Assembly: GCA_015351705.1 (NCBI GenBank)
Contig: JADIIM010000037.1
Span: forward strand, 1 to 64,000
Length of the DNA stretch: 64,000 bases
Source of the DNA: Aeromicrobium sp.
GTDB taxonomy: Bacteria > Actinomycetota > Coriobacteriia > Anaerosomatales > Anaerosomataceae
Direction of reading: 5' to 3'
The notes below the pieces were generated by a model. It searched no databases. It saw nothing but the letters and a program-made list of their open reading frames with translations, and was not told where the DNA came from. The position numbers and the translations under genes were made by a program. Positions within the stretch are counted from its first letter, which is position 1; each line of letters starts with the position of its first letter. Below are positions 18,203-26,436 of the stretch, piece after piece.

Positions 18203-18685
18203 GTGGCAAGACCGACGAAGTACGCGACACCCATCTGCGCGGCGGCGACCGTGATCGCCGCTATCGGACTGCTCGTTTCGCTGCTCACCAAGCAGCCGCT
18301 GTGGGCGATCATCCTGCTCATACCGGCGGCGGCGTACGAGGCGTATCGGACCGAGGGGGAGTCCACCCGCTGGGCGTCGTGGGCGCTCCTGGTGCTCCTG
18401 GTCGCTTCGGTCGCGCTCATCGTGTTCGGGGTGTCGTTCGATCTGGCCACGTTCTTCGGCGCCGAGGAGCGCTACGTGGGCGGCCAGGTGGTTCCGCTCG
18501 GCGACATCAAGGTGGTCGCGCCGACACTGATGGGGATCTGCGCCGTCATCCTGTTCACGCGCACGCGCGGCAAGTACACGCGCTGGCTGGCCGCGGTGAT
18601 CTTCATCGCATCGGCGGGGATCGTGTACACGATCAGCCCCGAGGCGGTCGCGGACCTGCTCGGCATCGCTCTGGACGGCCTCTAG
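18203..18685 (+). CDS. Small integral membrane protein of unknown function
   Basis: 160 residues from a GTG directly behind GAGAGGGGGGG; the open frame continues upstream through the terminator hairpins, which is unlikely to be coding. Five hydrophobic helices are visible (ICAAATVIAAIGLLVSLL, PLWAIILLIPAAAYEAY, WALLVLLVASVALIVFGV, VVAPTLMGICAVILF, WLAAVIFIASAGIVYTI) with short charged loops. I recognise no family. It stands alone between two terminator-like regions. Confidence 0.7.
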   Translation: MARPTKYATPICAAATVIAAIGLLVSLLTKQPLWAIILLIPAAAYEAYRTEGESTRWASWALLVLLVASVALIVFGVSFDLATFFGAEERYVGGQVVPLGDIKVVAPTLMGICAVILFTRTRGKYTRWLAAVIFIASAGIVYTISPEAVADLLGIALDGL

Positions 18686-18745
18686 CAGGAGCACCCGGAC
18701 GCGTCTGCGGCACGAGCGCGTCGTGGCCGGCGCGTCAGGAGGTCA

Positions 18746-18754
18746 TGATAGACT
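18746..18754 (+). promoter_or_regulatory. Extended -10 promoter for the second CWB2 protein
   Basis: TGA-TAGACT forms an extended -10 hexamer about 50 bases upstream of the start. The -35 region is poor. The same TAGACT hexamer recurs before the ABC-F gene and near the rib leader. Confidence 0.45.
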
Positions 18755-18805
18755 CGGCTCGAGGGCAGGGGCCGTGTTTCGACACGCTCATCTGAAGGGG
18801 TCTGG

Positions 18806-21004
18806 ATGGCTACCACGCACCGCGGGGTTCGAGCGATCGCACTGGTGTGCGCGATCGCAGTGTCGTGCTCGATGCTGGCCCAACCCGGTGCGGAGGCATC
18901 AGGAGTCGCTCTCGGCCTCGATCCCCGGGTGACGAAGGTCCTGCGGTCGCTCGCGGGTCACGGTGGAGACGTCTCCATCGCCGAGTCGCCGGATGTGGGC
19001 GACACGCCGGGCTCGGCCACGCCGTTGCCGGTAGGCCCGGTCGACGGTGCTCTCTCGCGTGATGCGGACCCCGTGGACGTCTACAGCGTCACGCTCGCCG
19101 ACGGTGACCGGATCGGTGTCACGCTCATCGGAGACGCCACACTCAATGCGGACGTGTTCCTGTTCGCGCCGGGAACGACCGACATCCTGACGAGCGCCGC
19201 GGTCTCCGCCACGATCGGTGACGGGTACCCGAGGAGCCTCACCTACCGGGTCGAGGAGGGCGGGACGTACTACCTTGCCGTTGCAGCTGCGGCCGGGGCA
19301 GGGGAGTACACCTTCAGCTGGTACGCACAACCCTGGAACGCGGACGGAGACAGCGACATACCCGGACAGGTGGCAGCGTCTCCCGTGGCCGGCACGCTGG
19401 ATGCCACCGCCGACCCCGACGATGTCTACGCGATCACGGTGGCCGAGGGCCAGCGGCTCGTAGCTACGCTCGACAGCTGGGATCTGGCGCTTACCCCGGA
19501 GCTCTATGTGTTCGGCCCAACGGCCGAGAGCGTTCTCACGGCGGTGCCGCTCGCGGCGGCGGTCGGTGGCGCTGCGCGGACGGTCTCGATCGACGTCCCG
19601 GTCGGCTCCGGTGCTGCGGGAACCTACTACGTTGACGTGCGCGCTGGCGCTGACGCGGGCGCATATCAGTTGTCGTGGTCGGTCGGCGCGATCCCTGCTG
19701 GCGCGTGGAAGAACGTGGGGGACGCGGTCGCACTGCCGCCGTCTTCGGTGACCGATTCGCTCGATGGCGTGACTGCCGTGAACCGCGTGTATCGCATCGA
19801 CCTGTCGGCCGGTCAGCGCCTCACGCTCGACCTGACGAGTCCTACCGGTGCCGATTTCGACCTGTACGTCTATCCCATCGGTACCACCAACATCCATACA
19901 GCGCTGCCGGTCTCGTGGTCGGATCTCTCTATGGGAGTCGACTCGGTGATCGTGGACGCGCTGGTGAGTGGACGGTACTGGGTCGAAGTCCGCCAGTACC
20001 AGGGAAGTGGGCAGTACGCGCTCGACTGGGCGGTCGGGTCGAGCCCGCAGCTTGGTGCTGTGGAGCGGTTGTGGGGCAACGACCGCTACGCCACGGCGAT
20101 GGACATCTCACGGCAGACGTTCCCCCCGGGCGCCTGCCCCACGGTGGTGCTCGCCACGGGTGCGGACTTCGCCGATGCGCTGGCCGCGTCCGGGCTTGCG
20201 GGCGCGTACCGCTCACCGGTCCTGCTCACCAAGCCCACAAGCCTGCCGGTGGGGCTCGTCACCGAGATGAGGCGGCTCGGGGCTAGCACGGTCGTCATCG
20301 TCGGCGGGCCGAAGGCCGTGAGTGACGGTGTGGAGTCGGCGCTTCGCTCGGCAGGCTTCGCGACGAACCGCGTGCCAGGCGACGACCGGTACGCGACGGC
20401 CGCGGCCGTCGCCGGTCGGATCCGCACAGTCATGGGACCGCGGGAGGAGCTGCCCGGATTCATCGTCCGTGGCGACCTGTACCCCGACGCGTTGGCGGCT
20501 GCGCCGATCGCGTATCGCGGCGCGTATCCGGTCTTGCTGAGCCGCTCCACGTCACTCCCGGACGCGACACGTCAGGCAATCACCGCAAGCGGGGTGGACG
20601 AGATCGTGATCGCCGGTGGGGAGGTCGCGGTCTCCAGCGGGGTCGCCGAGGCCCTAGAGGGCGTTGCCGGCACGCGGACGGTTCATCGGGAGTCGGGCGG
20701 TGACCGGTACGGGACGGCGGTGGCACTCGCCGCGTACGCGACCCGCATGTGGTGGTCGGACAACTCCTACGTCGGCGTGGCGACAGGCATGGACTTCCCG
20801 GACGCTCTCGGCGGCGGTGCCGCTGCCGGTTACGAAGGCGGCGTCATCCTGCTCACGAAGCCCACGTCGCTGCCATCGCAGACGACGGGCTACCTCTCAG
20901 CGCACAAGAGCGAGGTGCGCACGGCCCGGGTATACGGTGGCGTAAGTGCCGTCACCGATTCTGTGAGACAGGCGGTCACTCAGGCACTGGCGGGAGACAA
21001 CTGA
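18806..21004 (+). CDS. Secreted CWB2 cell-wall-binding protein with pre-peptidase-like domains
   Basis: 732 residues. Signal peptide (GVRAIALVCAIAVSCSMLAQ, cleavage near AEA-SG). Residues about 65-410 are three PPC-like beta domains, each with a DxDDVYxI/V-type strand (DADPVDVYSVTLADGDR, DPDDVYAITVAEGQR, VNRVYRIDLSAGQR). From about 419 there are three CWB2 repeats (ERLWGNDRYATA, NRVPGDDRYATA and HRESGGDRYGTA). GAAGGGG precedes the ATG. The stop overlaps the start of the UDP-GlcNAc 2-epimerase, an unusual direct coupling of a surface protein with a cell-wall sugar enzyme. No enzymatic domain is seen. Confidence 0.92.
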   Translation: MATTHRGVRAIALVCAIAVSCSMLAQPGAEASGVALGLDPRVTKVLRSLAGHGGDVSIAESPDVGDTPGSATPLPVGPVDGALSRDADPVDVYSVTLADGDRIGVTLIGDATLNADVFLFAPGTTDILTSAAVSATIGDGYPRSLTYRVEEGGTYYLAVAAAAGAGEYTFSWYAQPWNADGDSDIPGQVAASPVAGTLDATADPDDVYAITVAEGQRLVATLDSWDLALTPELYVFGPTAESVLTAVPLAAAVGGAARTVSIDVPVGSGAAGTYYVDVRAGADAGAYQLSWSVGAIPAGAWKNVGDAVALPPSSVTDSLDGVTAVNRVYRIDLSAGQRLTLDLTSPTGADFDLYVYPIGTTNIHTALPVSWSDLSMGVDSVIVDALVSGRYWVEVRQYQGSGQYALDWAVGSSPQLGAVERLWGNDRYATAMDISRQTFPPGACPTVVLATGADFADALAASGLAGAYRSPVLLTKPTSLPVGLVTEMRRLGASTVVIVGGPKAVSDGVESALRSAGFATNRVPGDDRYATAAAVAGRIRTVMGPREELPGFIVRGDLYPDALAAAPIAYRGAYPVLLSRSTSLPDATRQAITASGVDEIVIAGGEVAVSSGVAEALEGVAGTRTVHRESGGDRYGTAVALAAYATRMWWSDNSYVGVATGMDFPDALGGGAAAGYEGGVILLTKPTSLPSQTTGYLSAHKSEVRTARVYGGVSAVTDSVRQAVTQALAGDN

Positions 21005-22098
21005 TGCGACTCATCGTGGTTGTAGGTGCACGGCCGAACTTCATCAAGGTGGGCCCGCTCATGCCCGCTTTGGCCGAGGGCGGCATCGACGCGGCCCTGG
21101 CACACACGGGGCAACACTACGACGCCACGATGTCGGACGTGTTCTTCGCTGACCTGGACATCCCCCAGCCCGCGTGGTTCCTCGGCGTAGGAAGCGGGAC
21201 GCATGCGGTGCAGACCGGCACCGCCATGATGCGCCTTGAGGAGCTGTTCGCCGCCGAGCGACCCGACGCGGTCATGGTGGTCGGGGACGTGAACTCCACG
21301 CTCGCCGGTGCGTTGGCCGCGGCCAAGCTGCACATCCCGGTGGTACACCTGGAGGCCGGTCTGCGCTCGCGCGACATGTCGATGCCCGAGGAGGTCAACC
21401 GCCTGGTGACCGACCAGCTCTCGGCCATGTTGTTGACCCCGGTGCGTGAGGGCGATGACAACCTGATCGCCGAGGGCGTGGACCCGGAGCGGATCCACTT
21501 CGTGGGCAACATCATGGCCGAGTCGGTGCTGCGCAATCTGCCGCGTATCGAGGACCGCACAGTTGCTGCCGCGTACGATCTGAAGCCGGGTGGGTACGTG
21601 CTTGCGACGATCCACCGCCCGGAGAACACCGACCACCCCGAGCGTCTCAGCGCGGTGGCCACTTCGCTGAGCGCCTCGCCGCTCCCGGTGCTGTTCCCCA
21701 CACACCCGCGTACGCGCCCTAAACTCGGGGCCGCGGGTCTCGAGCAGGAGTCCGGAGCGGTGCGGATGGTGGACCCGGTCGGGTATCTCGACATGCTCGC
21801 ACTTCAGCGTGACGCGGCCGCGATCGTGACGGACTCCGGCGGCGTGCAGGAGGAGGCGTGCATGGTGGGAACGCCATGCGTGACCGTGCGTCGCAACACC
21901 GAACGCGGGATCACTGTCGGCGTGGGCGCCAACCGTCTCGTCCTTGCATCGTCTGAGGCGATATCGGCCGCGCTCGCCGATGCGCTCACGTCCACGCTTG
22001 CGTGGGACGTCCCCGAGCGCTGGGACACGGAGGTGTCGGCGCGGGTCGTGACCGCGCTTGCCGGCGGTGTCCGCCCACTCTCCGGTTACGAGGGCTGA
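21004..22098 (+). CDS. wecB: UDP-N-acetylglucosamine 2-epimerase (non-hydrolysing)
   Basis: 364 residues from the ATG in an ATGA overlap. Interconverts UDP-GlcNAc and UDP-ManNAc. Motifs: GARPNFIKVGPLMPAL, TGQHYDATMSDVFF, VVGDVNSTLAGALAA, HLEAGLRSRDMSMPEEVNR, THPRTR and the UDP-binding TDSGGVQEEACMVGTPCVT. UDP-ManNAc would be the donor for a WecG/TagA enzyme such as that at 987. Linkage to a CWB2 protein suggests the product goes into the wall polymer recognised by CWB2 repeats. Confidence 0.95.
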   Translation: MRLIVVVGARPNFIKVGPLMPALAEGGIDAALAHTGQHYDATMSDVFFADLDIPQPAWFLGVGSGTHAVQTGTAMMRLEELFAAERPDAVMVVGDVNSTLAGALAAAKLHIPVVHLEAGLRSRDMSMPEEVNRLVTDQLSAMLLTPVREGDDNLIAEGVDPERIHFVGNIMAESVLRNLPRIEDRTVAAAYDLKPGGYVLATIHRPENTDHPERLSAVATSLSASPLPVLFPTHPRTRPKLGAAGLEQESGAVRMVDPVGYLDMLALQRDAAAIVTDSGGVQEEACMVGTPCVTVRRNTERGITVGVGANRLVLASSEAISAALADALTSTLAWDVPERWDTEVSARVVTALAGGVRPLSGYEG

Positions 22099-22132
22099 TC
22101 GTCAGCCGGTCCGTCGTCCCTGCATACGGGGG

Positions 22133-22161
22133 CTGGCGTAACGGGAGCGGACTGCTACAAT
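22133..22161 (+). promoter_or_regulatory. Promoter of tRNA-Val
   Basis: CTGGCG, 17 bp, TACAAT, positioned about 25 bases before the tRNA 5' end. The -10 box is strong, the -35 fair. Confidence 0.55.
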
Positions 22162-22186
22162 AGGCGACGCCGCCGAGGCGGCATGA

Positions 22187-22261
22187 GGGCGATTAGCTCA
22201 GTGGGAGAGCGCTTCCTTCACACGGAAGAAGTCACAGGTTCAAATCCTGTATCGCCCACCA
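22187..22261 (+). tRNA. tRNA-Val (anticodon CAC)
   Basis: 75 bases including an encoded CCA. Acceptor GGGCGAT pairs with ATCGCCC, D-stem GCTC/GAGC, anticodon stem CTTCC/GGAAG with loop TTCACAC giving anticodon CAC for GUG codons, and T-arm ACAGG-TTCAAAT-CCTGT. All stems are perfectly paired. No integrase or att-like repeat is seen next to it. Confidence 0.98.
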
Positions 22262-22268
22262 ACGACTT

Positions 22269-22302
22269 ACGAAGGCCCCGGTCGAACGACCGGGGCCTTC
22301 GT
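22269..22302 (+). terminator. Hairpin terminator after tRNA-Val
   Basis: Perfect 15-bp inverted repeat (ACGAAGGCCCCGGTC and its complement) with a GAAC loop, starting 8 bases after the tRNA. Only weak T content follows (TTCGTCTG). Confidence 0.8.
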
Positions 22303-22358
22303 CTGCACCCGGCGAGTGGCCGGTATTCCTGCAAGAAGCAACAGAAACTTCACAACTC

Positions 22359-22374
22359 TGTGACCGGACTCACA
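22359..22374 (+). promoter_or_regulatory. Crp/Fnr-family (or Rex-like) operator
   Basis: TGTGA-CCGGAC-TCACA matches the Crp-type core TGTGA-N6-TCACA without mismatch. Its centre is about 43-45 bases upstream of the start site predicted from the GATACT -10 box, the class II activator position. Read as a Rex box it scores less well. Confidence 0.5.
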
Positions 22375-22396
22375 AACTTCCGGTGGACCTTCGGGC

Positions 22397-22402
22397 GATA
22401 CT
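22397..22402 (+). promoter_or_regulatory. -10 box of the orphan gene
   Basis: GATACT with no recognisable -35, consistent with activator dependence on the TGTGA/TCACA site upstream. Transcription would begin close to the GTG at 22412, giving little or no leader. Confidence 0.4.
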
Positions 22403-22411
22403 GACAGTGAA

Positions 22412-22831
22412 GTGCCTCCGACGTTCGGAGCGCCTGTGGCACGGCAGCCCGACAGCATGCGAGAACCACGCTGCCTCTTGAGCGAGGATCGCTTCCGTGG
22501 TCATCTCACCTCCTCTGAGGTCCGCGACCTGGTCGTGGACTGCTTCACCGACACCCATCGCGTGCGCTTCAGTTCCAGCCGGGGCGAGCTCGGGATGGAC
22601 GCCGGGTCGCGAGCGGTCAGAGGGAGCATGGAGCGACTCGTTCGTCTGGCGTTCTCCCAGGTCGGCGGCGACTACGATCTCCCAACGCGCCATCATCTCG
22701 CGCGCGTGATCGACCTGCTCGCCGAGCGTTCACTGGACTGGGGCATCGAGCCGGACGTGGTCTTCGAGCGCCACTCACTGATGACGCGCGCGATGGGCCG
22801 GGTTCCTGACCGTCCAAACTGGAAGAACTGA
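22412..22831 (+). CDS. Conserved-looking hypothetical protein
   Basis: Up to 139 residues; an ATG at 22457 would give 124. I do not recognise it. Third codon positions are strongly G/C, as in neighbouring genes. The C-terminal half looks like a compact helical domain ([49 protein letters not shown]). No signal peptide, membrane helix or metal motif is seen. There is no clear ribosome binding site before either start. The upstream Crp-like site suggests conditional expression. Confidence 0.6.
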   Translation: MPPTFGAPVARQPDSMREPRCLLSEDRFRGHLTSSEVRDLVVDCFTDTHRVRFSSSRGELGMDAGSRAVRGSMERLVRLAFSQVGGDYDLPTRHHLARVIDLLAERSLDWGIEPDVVFERHSLMTRAMGRVPDRPNWKN

Positions 22832-22858
22832 CCTCGGTCGTGTCTGCTCCGTCGCTGG

Positions 22859-22864
22859 TAGACT
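22859..22864 (+). promoter_or_regulatory. -10 box of a probable leaderless ABC-F message
   Basis: TAGACT ends 7 bases before the GTG start codon, and there is no Shine-Dalgarno sequence in between. This spacing puts the transcription start at or next to the start codon. Confidence 0.5.
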
Positions 22865-22871
22865 GGTCTGC

Positions 22872-24872
22872 GTGATACTCACCGTAGACCACATCACCAA
22901 GAGCATCGGAGAGCGCGTCTTGTTCGCGGACGCGTTCCTTCGCGTGGGCGCGCGGGACCGGATCGCACTCGTCGGCGCCAACGGCACCGGCAAGACCACC
23001 CTCCTGGAGATCATCGTGGGGGAACAGGAGCCGGATGCCGGGTCGGTCATCAGGGCCAAGGACGCTACGGTCGGCTACCTCCGCCAGGAAGCCATCGAGA
23101 TGCGTGGCCGCCCGGTCCTCGACGAAGTCATCACCGAGGCCTCGGGCGTGCGCGGCCTCGAGCACCGCATGTCGATGCTCGAGAGCGAGATGGAGTCGGC
23201 CGAGGGCTCCTCGCTCGAGGAGCTGCTTGAGGAGTACGGCAGGCTCCGTGAGCGGTACGAGCATCTCGGCGGCTACACGGTGGAGGCGGAGGCGCGCGCT
23301 GTACTGACCGGCCTCGGCTTCCGTGAGCGGGACATGGCGCGCGACGTCGCCGAGCTCTCCGGGGGGTGGCTCATGCGTGTCGCGCTCGCCAAGCTGCTAC
23401 TGGCCGAGCCGGACGTCTTGCTGCTCGACGAGCCCACCAACCACCTGGACCTCGAGAGCGTGACGTGGCTCGAGGGCTTCCTGCGCGGCTATGAGGGTGC
23501 GGTGCTGCTTGTCAGCCACGACCGCTCGTTCATGGATGCGCTCGTCACACGTGTGGCCGAGCTCGATCTGCGCAAGCTCACCGTCTTCCATGGCACCTAC
23601 TCGGCGTACGTCCAGACCAAAGCGGCGGACCGCGAGCGCACCATCGCCGCCCACAAGCAGCAGGAGCGTTACATCGCCCAGCAGGAGCGCTTCATCGAGC
23701 GGTTCCGGTACAAGAACACCAAGGCCAAGGCGGTCCAGAGCCGGATCAAGGCGCTCGACCGTCTTGAGAGGATAGAAGTCCCCGAGGAGCGTCAGTCCGT
23801 CAGGTTCTCGTTTCCCCAGCCGCAGCGCACCGGCGCTGAGGTGATCTCGCTTGCGGGCGTGAGCAAGGCGTACGGGGACAACGTGGTCTACGACAGCCTT
23901 GATGTCACGCTTTACCGGGGTGACAAGGTGGCGCTCGTCGGACCGAACGGTGCAGGTAAGTCAACACTCCTGCGGATGCTGGCCGGCGTGCTCGACGCCG
24001 ATGCAGGCGTGCGACGGCTCGGCGAGCACGTAAGCGTGGCCTACTTCGCGCAGCATCAGCTTGAGGCGCTGAACGGACGCAACACGGTGCTCGCCGAGCT
24101 GATGGGCGCGGCACCCGGCTGGACCCAGGAGCAGGCGCGCACGCTGCTCGGAACGTTCCTCTTCCACGGGGACGACGTCACGAAGCTGGTGCGGGTCTTG
24201 TCGGGAGGGGAGCGTGCACGTCTGGCGCTCGCCAAGATGCTGGTCAGGCCGGCATCGCTGCTGTGCCTGGACGAGCCCACCAACCACCTCGATATCCAGG
24301 GACGCGACGTGTTGGAGGCCGCGCTCAGGCAGTATACGGGGACGATCGCGCTCATCACCCACGACCGTCATCTCATCAGGGCGGTGGCCAGCCGGATCGC
24401 CGACGTGCGCGACGGCACCGTGCGGATATACGAGGGCGACTACGACTACTACTCGGAGAAGCGTGCGGCGCTCGAGGCGGGCGGAGCGCCGTCACCGGAC
24501 GGCGGGCGCGCCCATCCGGGGCTTCGTGCGGCCGCAGGCGAATCACCGGTCACGCCGGACTCCGCGCGCGGGCGCAAGTCGAAGAGCGAGCGTCGTGCCG
24601 AGGCTGAGGAGCGTAACCGTCTGTACCGGGGGACGAAAGACGACAAGCGGAGGCGCGGGGCCATCGAACGTGAGCTTGGCACGGTCCAGCGGCGGCATGA
24701 CGCGCTTCTGGAGGTGCTTGCGGACACCGGACTCTACCAGGACAAGGAGCGGTTCTCGGAGACGATGGGGGAGTACACTGGGGTGAAGCGCAGGCTTGAA
24801 GAGCTCGAACGCGAGTGGCTGGAGGTGTCGGAGCGGATCGAGTGTGCCGAGGCCGATCCGGGAACATTGTAA
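22872..24872 (+). CDS. ABC-F family ATPase
   Basis: 666 residues with two ATP-binding cassettes and no membrane segments. First cassette: Walker [10 protein letters not shown], signature [17 protein letters not shown], Walker [12 protein letters not shown]. Second: [36 protein letters not shown]. Between them is the basic ABC-F linker ([20 protein letters not shown], then [16 protein letters not shown]). A charged coiled-coil-like C-terminal domain follows a Pro/Gly-rich spacer. ABC-F proteins act on ribosomes (translation factor or antibiotic protection). GTG start without a ribosome binding site. The Rex-like operator of the nuo operon overlaps the stop codon. Confidence 0.93.
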   Translation: MILTVDHITKSIGERVLFADAFLRVGARDRIALVGANGTGKTTLLEIIVGEQEPDAGSVIRAKDATVGYLRQEAIEMRGRPVLDEVITEASGVRGLEHRMSMLESEMESAEGSSLEELLEEYGRLRERYEHLGGYTVEAEARAVLTGLGFRERDMARDVAELSGGWLMRVALAKLLLAEPDVLLLDEPTNHLDLESVTWLEGFLRGYEGAVLLVSHDRSFMDALVTRVAELDLRKLTVFHGTYSAYVQTKAADRERTIAAHKQQERYIAQQERFIERFRYKNTKAKAVQSRIKALDRLERIEVPEERQSVRFSFPQPQRTGAEVISLAGVSKAYGDNVVYDSLDVTLYRGDKVALVGPNGAGKSTLLRMLAGVLDADAGVRRLGEHVSVAYFAQHQLEALNGRNTVLAELMGAAPGWTQEQARTLLGTFLFHGDDVTKLVRVLSGGERARLALAKMLVRPASLLCLDEPTNHLDIQGRDVLEAALRQYTGTIALITHDRHLIRAVASRIADVRDGTVRIYEGDYDYYSEKRAALEAGGAPSPDGGRAHPGLRAAAGESPVTPDSARGRKSKSERRAEAEERNRLYRGTKDDKRRRGAIERELGTVQRRHDALLEVLADTGLYQDKERFSETMGEYTGVKRRLEELEREWLEVSERIECAEADPGTL

Positions 24873-24884
24873 CAATGTTTACAA
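24867..24884 (+). promoter_or_regulatory. Rex-like redox operator at the nuo promoter
   Basis: TTGTAAC-AATG-TTTACAA, an 18-base imperfect palindrome with TTGT/ACAA ends spaced as in the Rex consensus TTGTGAA-N4-TTCACAA (11 of 14 defined positions). It covers the -35 box of the nuo promoter and the stop codon of the ABC-F gene. A bound protein would block RNA polymerase. Confidence 0.5.
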
Positions 24885-24906
24885 GCCTCGGAGTATCTGC
24901 TATAAA
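24878..24906 (+). promoter_or_regulatory. Promoter of the nuo operon
   Basis: TTTACA, exactly 17 bp, TATAAA: the best -35/-10 pair in the window. Predicted transcription start is near 24913, giving a leader of about 120 bases before nuoA. Confidence 0.75.
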
Positions 24907-24989
24907 CCGACACCAATGGGGGCGCGCGGCCGTACCCGGCATCGGCGGTGGTTGCCCTGACGAGGACGATCGGACCAGTCGATCTCGCG

Positions 24990-25006
24990 CGTAACACGGT
25001 GTTACG
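24990..25006 (+). promoter_or_regulatory. Perfect palindrome in the nuo leader
   Basis: CGTAACAC-G-GTGTTACG: 8-bp arms around one central base, in the untranslated leader about 30 bases before nuoA. It is too tight for an RNA hairpin with a normal loop, so a DNA operator is more likely. The binding protein is unknown. Confidence 0.45.
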
Positions 25007-25033
25007 AAGCACGCTGCGCTGAAGGGGGTAGGG

Positions 25034-25396
25034 ATGGCATCTGCCGAGAGTCTACTGTTCGTGATAGGCCTGGCCCTGGGGCCGATCCTGTTCCTGGTGG
25101 TCATGCTCGGAGCGAACGCCATCCTTGCGCCTAAGCGACCCAACGACATCAAGTCCTCTGCCTACGAGTGCGGCATCGAGCAGGCGTCGAGCCCCTGGAA
25201 GCCGGTGAACATCAGGTTCTCCACGGTCGCGCTCCTCTTCGTGATCTTCGATGCCGAGACCGTGTTGCTCTTCGCTGCGGGTACGCGCATCCGCGGGTCT
25301 GTCACTGACGGCCTGGCGGTCGCGCTGTTCGGGGCGTTCCTGACCCTCGGCCTCTTCTACGAGTGGAAGAAGGGGGGCCTCAAGTGGCCGGCGTAG
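25034..25396 (+). CDS. nuoA: NADH-quinone oxidoreductase subunit A
   Basis: 120 residues with three membrane helices. Small membrane subunit of complex I at the junction with the peripheral arm. Seen: PILFLVVMLGANAILAPKRP, the conserved loop YECGIEQ with its Cys, and RFSTVALLFVIFDAETVLLF. GAAGGGGG precedes the ATG. First gene of an operon in which nearly every junction overlaps; its end overlaps nuoB by 13 bases. Confidence 0.96.
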   Translation: MASAESLLFVIGLALGPILFLVVMLGANAILAPKRPNDIKSSAYECGIEQASSPWKPVNIRFSTVALLFVIFDAETVLLFAAGTRIRGSVTDGLAVALFGAFLTLGLFYEWKKGGLKWPA

Positions 25397-25974
25397 ACGA
25401 TCTGGCCCGTGCTCTCGAGCGCACGCCCGGCGGCGGGATCATCCTCACCAGCGTAGACGCCATCGCCGACTGGGCGCGCGGCTACTCGCTGTGGATGATG
25501 CCGATGGGCACCGCGTGTTGTGCGATGGAGCTCATCGCCGCCTCGTTCTCGAAGTTCGACTTCGACCGGCACGGCTCCATCCCGCGTCCCGACCCGCGGC
25601 ACACCGATGTCATGGTTGTCGCCGGCACGATCACCCACAAGATGGCGCCTGCGGTGAAGAGGCTCTGGGAGCAGATGCCCGATCCCAAGTGGTGCATCGC
25701 GATGGGCAACTGCGCCGTCTCGGGCGGCATCTTCTACTACGACACCTACTCGGTGGTGCGTGGTGTGGACACGTTCCTGCCGGTCGACGTCTACATCGCG
25801 GGTTGTCCACCGCGGCCCGAGGCGCTGCAGGACGCCGTGCTCCGACTGCGCGACAAGGTGCGTGCCGAGTCGATCTCGCCCGCGCGTGTGCGTGAGGTGG
25901 AGGGGATCCTGCCGCTGCCGTCGGACCCGCCGAAAGGCGAGGTGGCTGCGGAGTCCACAGGGGGTGGGTCGTAG
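25384..25974 (+). CDS. nuoB: NADH-quinone oxidoreductase subunit B
   Basis: 196 residues from the GTG placed after GAAGGGGGG; the frame is open a little further upstream. Carries the terminal [4Fe-4S] cluster N2 that hands electrons to quinone. The four ligands are seen: adjacent Cys pair in GTACCAMELIA, GNCAVSGG and AGCPPRPEAL. The stretch DVMVVAGTITHKMAPAVKRL is typical. C-terminal tail is Pro/Gly-rich. Confidence 0.97.
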   Translation: MAGVDDLARALERTPGGGIILTSVDAIADWARGYSLWMMPMGTACCAMELIAASFSKFDFDRHGSIPRPDPRHTDVMVVAGTITHKMAPAVKRLWEQMPDPKWCIAMGNCAVSGGIFYYDTYSVVRGVDTFLPVDVYIAGCPPRPEALQDAVLRLRDKVRAESISPARVREVEGILPLPSDPPKGEVAAESTGGGS

Positions 25975-26436
25975 ATGGACATCAAGGAACTGCGCGAGCA
26001 TCTGTGTGCGACGTATCCGGACCTGTGTCCGCTGTTCTCGATCGAGTTCGGCGACGGCGTCCTTTCCGTGGACCGCTCGCGCTTCCACGATGCGGCGGCC
26101 GACCTGAAGAGCCTCGGCTTCGACCGGCTCGGCATGGTGACGGCCGTCGACTTCGGCGATGAGTTGGAGATGGTCTACCGGCTTCAGTCGCGCGAGATGC
26201 GGGCCGGCATCTTCGTGAAGACCCGGCTGCCGCGTGAAGAGGCCGTCATCGAGACCGTCGTGGACCTGTGGGACGCCGCGGACTGGCAGGAGCGTGAGGT
26301 CTACGACATGTTCGGCATCGTCTTCACCGGTCACCCCGACCTGCGACGCATCCTGCTCACGGACGACTGGGTGGGCTGGCCGCTGCGCAAGGACTACGAC
26401 GACCCCACGATCATCAGGAGGCCTGATTACCTGTGA
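25975..26436 (+). CDS. nuoC: NADH-quinone oxidoreductase subunit C
   Basis: 153 residues, the 30-kDa peripheral-arm subunit. Typical segments are LGFDRLGMVTAVDF, the acidic turn ETVVDLWDAADWQEREVYDMFGI and the C-terminal LTDDWVGWPLRKDYD. It is a separate gene, not fused to nuoD. It starts immediately after the nuoB stop. Confidence 0.96.
   Translation: MDIKELREHLCATYPDLCPLFSIEFGDGVLSVDRSRFHDAAADLKSLGFDRLGMVTAVDFGDELEMVYRLQSREMRAGIFVKTRLPREEAVIETVVDLWDAADWQEREVYDMFGIVFTGHPDLRRILLTDDWVGWPLRKDYDDPTIIRRPDYL

Noticed and set aside
22187-22302. tRNA-Val as an integration site for a mobile element
   Set aside because: No integrase, transposase, direct repeat of the tRNA end or change in codon use was found on either side.
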